In this document: positions 60,195 through 64,000 of the stretch, piece after piece | Position numbering within the stretch: position 1 is the first letter of the stretch | Layout of the letters: the number at the start of each line of letters is the position of its first letter | Assembly (NCBI RefSeq): GCF_033100395.1 | Contig: NZ_JAWLVJ010000021.1 | Span: forward strand, 17,117 to 81,116 | Source: Terasakiella sp033100395 | GTDB taxonomy: Bacteria > Pseudomonadota > Alphaproteobacteria > Rhodospirillales > Terasakiellaceae | Direction of reading: 5' to 3' | Length of the DNA stretch: 64,000 bases | Made by a program: the position numbers and the translations under genes | The notes under the pieces: model-generated | What the model was told of the DNA's origin: nothing | Seen by the model: the letters and a program-made list of their open reading frames with translations, nothing else | Databases searched by the model: none

Positions 60195-60209
60195 TGCTAA
60201 GAATTTGTC

Positions 60210-60631
60210 CTAGCCACTGAAGGAAGCAGAGCTTCCCAGCTGTTTTTTAACGCCATCGATATCGCCCAGTACCCAAAGTTCAGAAATCTGTCCATCCGCT
60301 ATTGTGAAAAACGCAGCCCCTGCCCATTGGATTTCCTGTCCGGTGGCTTCTACATCGAAGAAACGGGCCTGATGTATTCCTTTGAAGGTCATTCTTGCTG
60401 ACGCCCGGTTTTCGGTCGTGATCAAGTCTTCGATAATACATTGATAGTCAGCCAGGGCAGTAGGATGGAACGCATATAGACGATGAAACCATCCTGCCCT
60501 CGTTTTTCCGGCCCCAATGATCCACGAAAGCGAAAATCCTCATGCAGGATTTCGCGCGCGACTGTTTCATCGGCTTTGTTCCAGACCTCATGATAGAAAC
60601 GTTGGACCAGTTCTTTGGGGGATGGGTGCAT
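60210..60631 (-). pseudogene. Frameshifted SnoaL-like polyketide cyclase family gene
   Basis: Two overlapping frames together give one SnoaL-like protein: 'PKELVQRFYHEVWNKADETVAREILHEDFRFRGSLGPEKRGQDGF' in the first, then 'ADYQCIIEDLITTENRASARMTF' and 'WAGAAFFTIADGQISELWVLGDIDGVKKQLG' in the second. The shift lies near 60440-60460, before the tyrosine of 'ADYQ'. Each half alone is incomplete, so this is probably a recent pseudogene (or an assembly error). Family members often act as small hydrolases or isomerases of unknown substrate. Confidence 0.7.
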
Positions 60632-60690
60632 TTTTGATGTTCCTGCTTATGCGCGTTTTCTGATATTCGGAAGTTTGCCACCTTCAGGCA

Positions 60691-61590
60691 TTAAAATCCA
60701 AACAAACCCTTTGCGACCTGATAAGTATTCACATAAGCGCGTACACTTTGTTCAATCGGGTCGCTATATCCACCGCCGATACCCATGCTGATGGGAATGT
60801 TGCGGTCTTTACATCCTTTTAAAACCATTCGATCCCTTGTCATCAGTCCTTCATAACTTAAGGACATGCGTCCTAATCTGTCATGGGTCAACGGATCAAC
60901 ACCTGCCTGATAAAGCACCAAATCGGGTTTGAAACCCCAGACGGCAGGCAGGTGATGTTCCAGCATGGCGAGATAGGCATCATCTTCGATGCCATCCGGC
61001 AAGGGCACGTCATAATCTGAAGGCACTTTTCGAAAGGGAAAGTTTTTGTCCCCATGCATGGAAAAAACAAAGACGTTTTCATGCGGTCCAAGGATCGCCG
61101 CATTGCCATCACCTTGATGTACATCCAGATCAACAATGGCAACGCGTGTCGCAGCATTGGCAGCCAGCACGGCGAGTGCGGCGACTGCAAAATCATTATA
61201 GATACAATAACCCGAGCCGAAATCGCGATGAGCATGGTGTGTGCCGCCTGCCAACTGCCCGCTTAAGCCATCCTCCAGGGCTTGAAAAGCAGCCGCAACC
61301 GCGCCACCCGTTGAGGCCAGCGTGCGCGTCACCAGCCGTGAATGCCACGGAAACCCGATCCGCCTGATTTCTTTTTCATCCAGCGTTCCTGTCTCAAACC
61401 GCATTACATAATCACTGTCATGGGCGCGCAACACATCTTCCTTATTTGCAAGCGGGGAGAGATGCAGCATGTCCTCGCTCAGGATGCTTTCCGAGATAAG
61501 CGTTTCTCGCAAAAGACTGTATTTGCGCGCTGGAAATCGATGCCCAGGAGGTAGGTTGAGATTGAATGTGTCTGAATAGAAGAATTTCAT
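60691..61590 (-). CDS. Histone deacetylase/acetoin-utilisation-like deacetylase
   Basis: A 299-residue arginase-fold amidohydrolase: 'GGTHHAHRDFGSGYCIYND' with the catalytic His pair (about 118-119), zinc-site 'VDLDVHQGDGNA' (about D156, H158) and 'AGVDPLTHDRLGRMSLS'. Bacterial members act on acetylated small molecules (polyamines) or proteins. Divergent from the MarR gene, so the TGACA sites in the gap could also affect it. Confidence 0.86.
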   Translation of the reverse strand: MKFFYSDTFNLNLPPGHRFPARKYSLLRETLISESILSEDMLHLSPLANKEDVLRAHDSDYVMRFETGTLDEKEIRRIGFPWHSRLVTRTLASTGGAVAAAFQALEDGLSGQLAGGTHHAHRDFGSGYCIYNDFAVAALAVLAANAATRVAIVDLDVHQGDGNAAILGPHENVFVFSMHGDKNFPFRKVPSDYDVPLPDGIEDDAYLAMLEHHLPAVWGFKPDLVLYQAGVDPLTHDRLGRMSLSYEGLMTRDRMVLKGCKDRNIPISMGIGGGYSDPIEQSVRAYVNTYQVAKGLFGF

Positions 61591-61681
61591 GACGGGTAAA
61601 CTACATCTTCCATGGCCAAAACGAAATAGTAATGGATTGAGGAGGAAGTTTACTGATCTTTGTGATCCTGTATAAATTAAT

Positions 61682-61718
61682 TGACAATTGTAATGTCAAT
61701 ATGACAATAATGATGTCA
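61682..61718 (+). promoter_or_regulatory. Twin TGACA-N7-TGTCA operator over the promoter and start of the MarR gene
   Basis: Two identical-spacing dyads (61682-61698 and 61702-61718) lie 20 bp apart, two helical turns. TTGACA at 61681-61686 could be the -35, with GACAAT (61703-61708) as a -10, so polymerase and regulator would compete. The second dyad ends on the A of the start codon. Strong candidate for MarR autorepression. Confidence 0.65.
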
Positions 61719-62164
61719 TGAATAAAGATGTTCGATTATATCAACTGATTTGGTTGTCGCGTCCACTTATGCAGGCTGCATCTGCATGTGTGGAGAAAGG
61801 GCTGGCGGGTACGGAACTTACCGTTCGTATGAGAGCTGTTATGGAAATTCTGCGAACTGAGGGAGAATTGGCCGTACCGGATATTGCTGTCAAACTTGAG
61901 ATCAAACGCCAATATGTTCAGCTGATGGTGAATGAAACACTGGCTTCAGGTCTAACTGAAAAATGCCCAAACCCCCGACACAAGCGTTCTTCACTTGTGA
62001 GGCTGACACAGAAAGGATGTGACTTGATTGACGATGTCATGGCGCGGGAATTGGAGATAATGAAAATCATAGGACAAGATTTTACGGATGAGGATATCGC
62101 CACGGCGTTGGCGGTGGTTCAGTCGGTGACATCAAAGCTGAAGGCTCAAGAGGGTGATATGTGA
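61718..62164 (+). CDS. MarR-family regulator
   Basis: A 148-residue winged-helix protein: 'AVMEILRTEGELAVPDIAVKLEIKRQYVQLMVNETLASGLTEKCPNPRHKRSSLVRLTQKG', the MarR core with wing. No Shine-Dalgarno precedes the ATG, and the likely transcription start is within a few bases of it, so the mRNA may be leaderless. It overlaps the isochorismatase-like gene by 1 bp, forming a regulator-effector pair. Confidence 0.83.
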   Translation: MNKDVRLYQLIWLSRPLMQAASACVEKGLAGTELTVRMRAVMEILRTEGELAVPDIAVKLEIKRQYVQLMVNETLASGLTEKCPNPRHKRSSLVRLTQKGCDLIDDVMARELEIMKIIGQDFTDEDIATALAVVQSVTSKLKAQEGDM

Positions 62165-62787
62165 TGACAATTATATTTTATGCTCTTGGTGCAGTTGCAG
62201 TCATTACACTTTTTTGGTTCTTGACTGGTTTGAAGCACATTCAAGCTGTTAGCACAGGTGAGATAATCGGGGAGCGTTCTGAAACCGCATTGATTTTGAT
62301 TGACCTTCAAACTGTATTTTGGGAGCGCGGTCCATATTTTGAGAAAGCGAAATCCATGGCGAAAGATGCCATTGTTGAAGAGATCAATAGAGCCAAAGAA
62401 TATGGGTATCCGATTATTGCAGTTCGTCACGAGTGGTCAATTGCGTCAACGAAGTTGATCGCTCGAATGTTTATGAAGGGGCAAGGCATTGAAGGAACGG
62501 CAGGTACAGAATTGTTGGATACATTTAGGAATTTAGCCGACCATGAATTGATCAAACGGGTTCAGGATGCATTTGAGTCAGGTGAACTAGATGAACTTCT
62601 TAAGCGCTATAAAGTCGGGAAGCTTCGATTGGTTGGATTGGATTTTAATTATTGTGTTCAAAAAACAGCCCTTGCTGCCAGAAACCGTTGCTATGAAGTA
62701 CTTGTTATCGAATCTGCTACGCTTGCGTCAACTTCGAAGGAACGTACTTTAAAATGCTTGTCGAAGCACGACGTACATGTTCAATAG
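62164..62787 (+). CDS. Membrane-anchored isochorismatase-like hydrolase
   Basis: A 207-residue protein with an N-terminal membrane helix (about 2-22, 'TIIFYALGAVAVITLFWFL'), then an isochorismatase-fold domain: catalytic D47 ('LILIDLQTVFW'), a lysine in 'HELIKRVQDAF' and cysteine in 'DFNYCVQKTALAA'. The Asp-Lys-Cys triad suits amidase or nicotinamidase-type chemistry. A membrane anchor is unusual for this normally soluble family. Translation is coupled to the MarR gene, whose ligand may be related to its substrate. Confidence 0.78.
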   Translation: MTIIFYALGAVAVITLFWFLTGLKHIQAVSTGEIIGERSETALILIDLQTVFWERGPYFEKAKSMAKDAIVEEINRAKEYGYPIIAVRHEWSIASTKLIARMFMKGQGIEGTAGTELLDTFRNLADHELIKRVQDAFESGELDELLKRYKVGKLRLVGLDFNYCVQKTALAARNRCYEVLVIESATLASTSKERTLKCLSKHDVHVQ

Positions 62788-62951
62788 GTAAGGCTGAAAG
62801 ATCTCAACCTTGCTTTTGTGTCCATTGGATGAAAGAGAAAAGGAATGGGGTCCAGTAGGGAAGTCACTGCTTTATTGCAGGCTTCGGTTGGTCACTCGTT
62901 AAAAAACTGATAGGGTTCGCTTCCACGCAATTCATGCAAAGGGAGTTTGAA

Positions 62952-63506
62952 ATGGCCCAGTTCTTTGACCAGATTACGGATGAGATGAAAGAGTTTATTG
63001 AAAAGCAGAAGATGTTTTTCAATGCGTCCGCCCCCATTGAAGGCGGTCATGTCAATGTGTCACCAAAGGGAATGGATTGCTTCAGGATCATCGGGGATAA
63101 TCAGGTGGCCTATCTGGATATCACGGGCAGCGGTAATGAAACCTCGGCACATTTGCGCCAGAACGGGCGCATTACCATCATGTTCTGTGCCTTTGACGGC
63201 AAGCCAAAAATCATTCGTCTGTTCGGAACGGGCCGCGTCGTGGTGCCAACCGATGAGGAATGGATGGGGCTGTCAGCTGCCTTTGATCTCAGTAAACCGG
63301 GTATTCGACAAATCATTATGATCAATGTGCATAAAACACAGACTTCTTGCGGTATGGGTGTGCCGTTTTATGCGTATGAAGGTGATCGCAGTGACCTTCT
63401 GGATTATTGGGACAAAGGGGGCGAAGAGTTTGTCAAAAAATATCAGGCCAAGAAAAACGTAAAAAGCATGGACGGTCTGGACGCTTATCCTCTGGAAGAC
63501 GCGTAA
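62952..63506 (+). CDS. Pyridoxamine 5'-phosphate oxidase-like flavin/F420-type protein
   Basis: A 184-residue split-barrel protein: 'MFFNASAPIEGGHVNVSPKGMDCFRIIGDNQVAYLDITGSGNETSAHLRQNGRITIMFCAFDGKP'. This subgroup binds FMN or heme and is annotated as PNPOx family; actual PNP oxidation is unlikely. GGGAG lies upstream of the ATG at 62952. Confidence 0.82.
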   Translation: MAQFFDQITDEMKEFIEKQKMFFNASAPIEGGHVNVSPKGMDCFRIIGDNQVAYLDITGSGNETSAHLRQNGRITIMFCAFDGKPKIIRLFGTGRVVVPTDEEWMGLSAAFDLSKPGIRQIIMINVHKTQTSCGMGVPFYAYEGDRSDLLDYWDKGGEEFVKKYQAKKNVKSMDGLDAYPLEDA

Positions 63507-63536
63507 GAGGTATTTTGTTCTTAGTTTCTGTGTCGA

Positions 63537-63553
63537 TTTAGATTATATCTAAA
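63537..63553. promoter_or_regulatory. 17-bp palindrome TTTAGAT-TAT-ATCTAAA
   Basis: A perfect 7-bp-arm dyad starting 31 bp after the PNPOx-like stop. Its A/T-rich centre could double as a -10 for the short transcription unit ending at 63650. Operator-like; no regulator can be named. Confidence 0.4.
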
Positions 63554-63554
63554 T

Positions 63555-63650
63555 ACAGTCAACAGTAGAAGTGCGTCCAATTCGGTCGCCTTCTCCTGTT
63601 TTCGTTTTTAAAGCCGCTCGTCGTTTTTTGCGAAGGGCGGCTTTTTTTGT
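63555..63650 (+). ncRNA. Possible small RNA ending in a strong terminator
   Basis: About 95 nt between the palindrome (63537-63553) and the terminator (63610-63650) holds no credible frame. It contains a CCTTCTCC tract that could pair with Shine-Dalgarno sequences, a feature of several alphaproteobacterial sRNAs. The promoter is weak by sequence, so the unit could instead be only the terminator of the PNPOx-like gene. Confidence 0.3.
63610..63650 (+). terminator. Strong intrinsic terminator
   Basis: AAAGCCGC (63610-63617) pairs with GCGGCTTT (63637-63644), continuing into a seven-T run. The A-run before the stem makes it potentially bidirectional. It ends transcription of the PNPOx-like gene or of a small RNA. 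Confidence 0.8.
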
Positions 63651-63671
63651 TTGCAAACAAAGGAACCTGCC

Positions 63672-63927
63672 ATGTCGATTTTTTTTGATGATGTTGCCAG
63701 CAGCGTTGGCGATTTTTGCTCTGTCGATGACAGGTATACAACCGACAGTCCCCTGTCTTCCCCGGATGCGGTAAAGACCACAGGGGGGCTTGTCTGATCT
63801 CGGTTATTTTGGGAATAAGGGAGAAAGCGAATTCTCCTTACCCAATAGTGTGAAAGCTTTTCAGGATGCCCATGGATTGAAGGTTGACCGAAAATTCCGG
63901 GGCCAGCCTCGAATGGCACTAAGTTAA
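63672..63927 (+). pseudogene. Small peptidoglycan-binding-domain ORF interrupted at a G6 run
   Basis: ATG at 63672 (AGGA Shine-Dalgarno) opens 'MSIFFDDVASSVGDFCSVDD' and runs to a TGA just after six G residues (63783-63788). With five G residues the frame would continue as 'GGLSDLGYFGNKGE' and 'LPNSVKAFQDAHGLKVD', a peptidoglycan-binding domain 1 pattern, to the stop at 63925-63927, giving about 84 residues. It may be a pseudogene, a contingency (slippage) gene or a base-call error. Confidence 0.6.
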
Positions 63928-63970
63928 GGCGTTGTCTGCATTAATTTTCGGGTGCGATTTTATCATAAAA

Positions 63971-63987
63971 ATGGGATACTATCCCAT
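63971..63987. promoter_or_regulatory. 17-bp perfect palindrome ATGGGATA-C-TATCCCAT
   Basis: Eight-base arms around a single C. The right arm runs into an ATG at 63986 that opens a frame leaving the window (MENAS). It looks like an operator over a translation start; the downstream gene is not visible. Confidence 0.45.
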
Positions 63988-64000
63988 GGAAAACGCTAGC

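Noticed and set aside
1..64000. tRNA, rRNA or integrase-type attachment site
   Set aside because: No cloverleaf or rRNA sequence was noticed on reading, and the prophage uses a DDE transposase rather than a site-specific integrase.

Overview
The window looks like a chromosomal segment of a marine-type alphaproteobacterium (Rhodospirillales-like; genus not determinable from the sequence alone). Pointers are the alphaproteobacterial style of the regulators, the globin/PilZ chemoreceptor, the RTX protease and a Mu-like prophage of the Rhodobacter/alphaproteobacterial type. No rRNA, tRNA or CRISPR array was seen.

1-22224: the early half and part of the late half of a Mu-like transposable prophage, read right to left. 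The transposase-site-bearing terminus is at about 22224, with three copies of a TGTCCAGAA motif. Next come two accessory membrane/lipoprotein genes and a repressor on the + strand. On the - strand follow a Ner-like gene, the early replication block (ParB-like, MuB-like ATPase, MuA-like transposase), a middle block of small genes with two DNA methyltransferases, a Mor/C-like activator, the lysis cassette, terminase subunits, portal, head morphogenesis protein, and the head protease running off the left edge. Control sites are visible: an operator array at the repressor/ner switch, the same GGAACNGTTCC dyad ahead of the lysis genes and of the protease gene, and a small RNA unit (promoter, about 80 nt, terminator) pointing against the late genes.

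22.4-26.5 kb: host flank with a nucleotidyltransferase-like gene, decayed coding sequence, an NTF2-like coiled-coil protein and a soluble protoglobin-MCP-PilZ receptor.

26.7-45.1 kb: a phosphopantetheinyl transferase and, divergently, one tightly packed operon of about 17.7 kb for an aryl polyene (APE) pigment lipid. Its gene order follows apeC to apeR: chain-length-factor-like ketosynthase, acyltransferase, two ACPs, membrane protein, aryl-ACP ligase, dehydratase, glycosyltransferase/acyltransferase, thioesterase, LolA-like protein, MMPL exporter, lipoprotein, ketosynthase, dehydratase, ketoreductase, ketosynthase. Three genes suggest a variant product: a MIO-type aromatic amino acid ammonia-lyase (likely starter supply), a flavin enzyme with all visible halogenase signatures, and a terminal cobalamin-type radical SAM enzyme.

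45.2-56.4 kb: a secreted PHB-depolymerase-like hydrolase, a response regulator/Hpt pair, and a redox or electrophile-defence neighbourhood (two medium-chain reductases, two LysR regulators, a luciferase-like flavin oxidoreductase, an SDR, a KefG-like/KefC-like pair, a thioredoxin-fold protein).

56.4-64 kb: an RTX metalloprotease with its catalytic domain between two copies of an RTX module, a Nudix hydrolase, a frameshifted SnoaL-like gene, a histone-deacetylase-like hydrolase, a MarR regulator with a twin operator and its membrane-anchored isochorismatase-like partner, a PNPOx-like flavoprotein, and a peptidoglycan-binding ORF broken at a G6 run.
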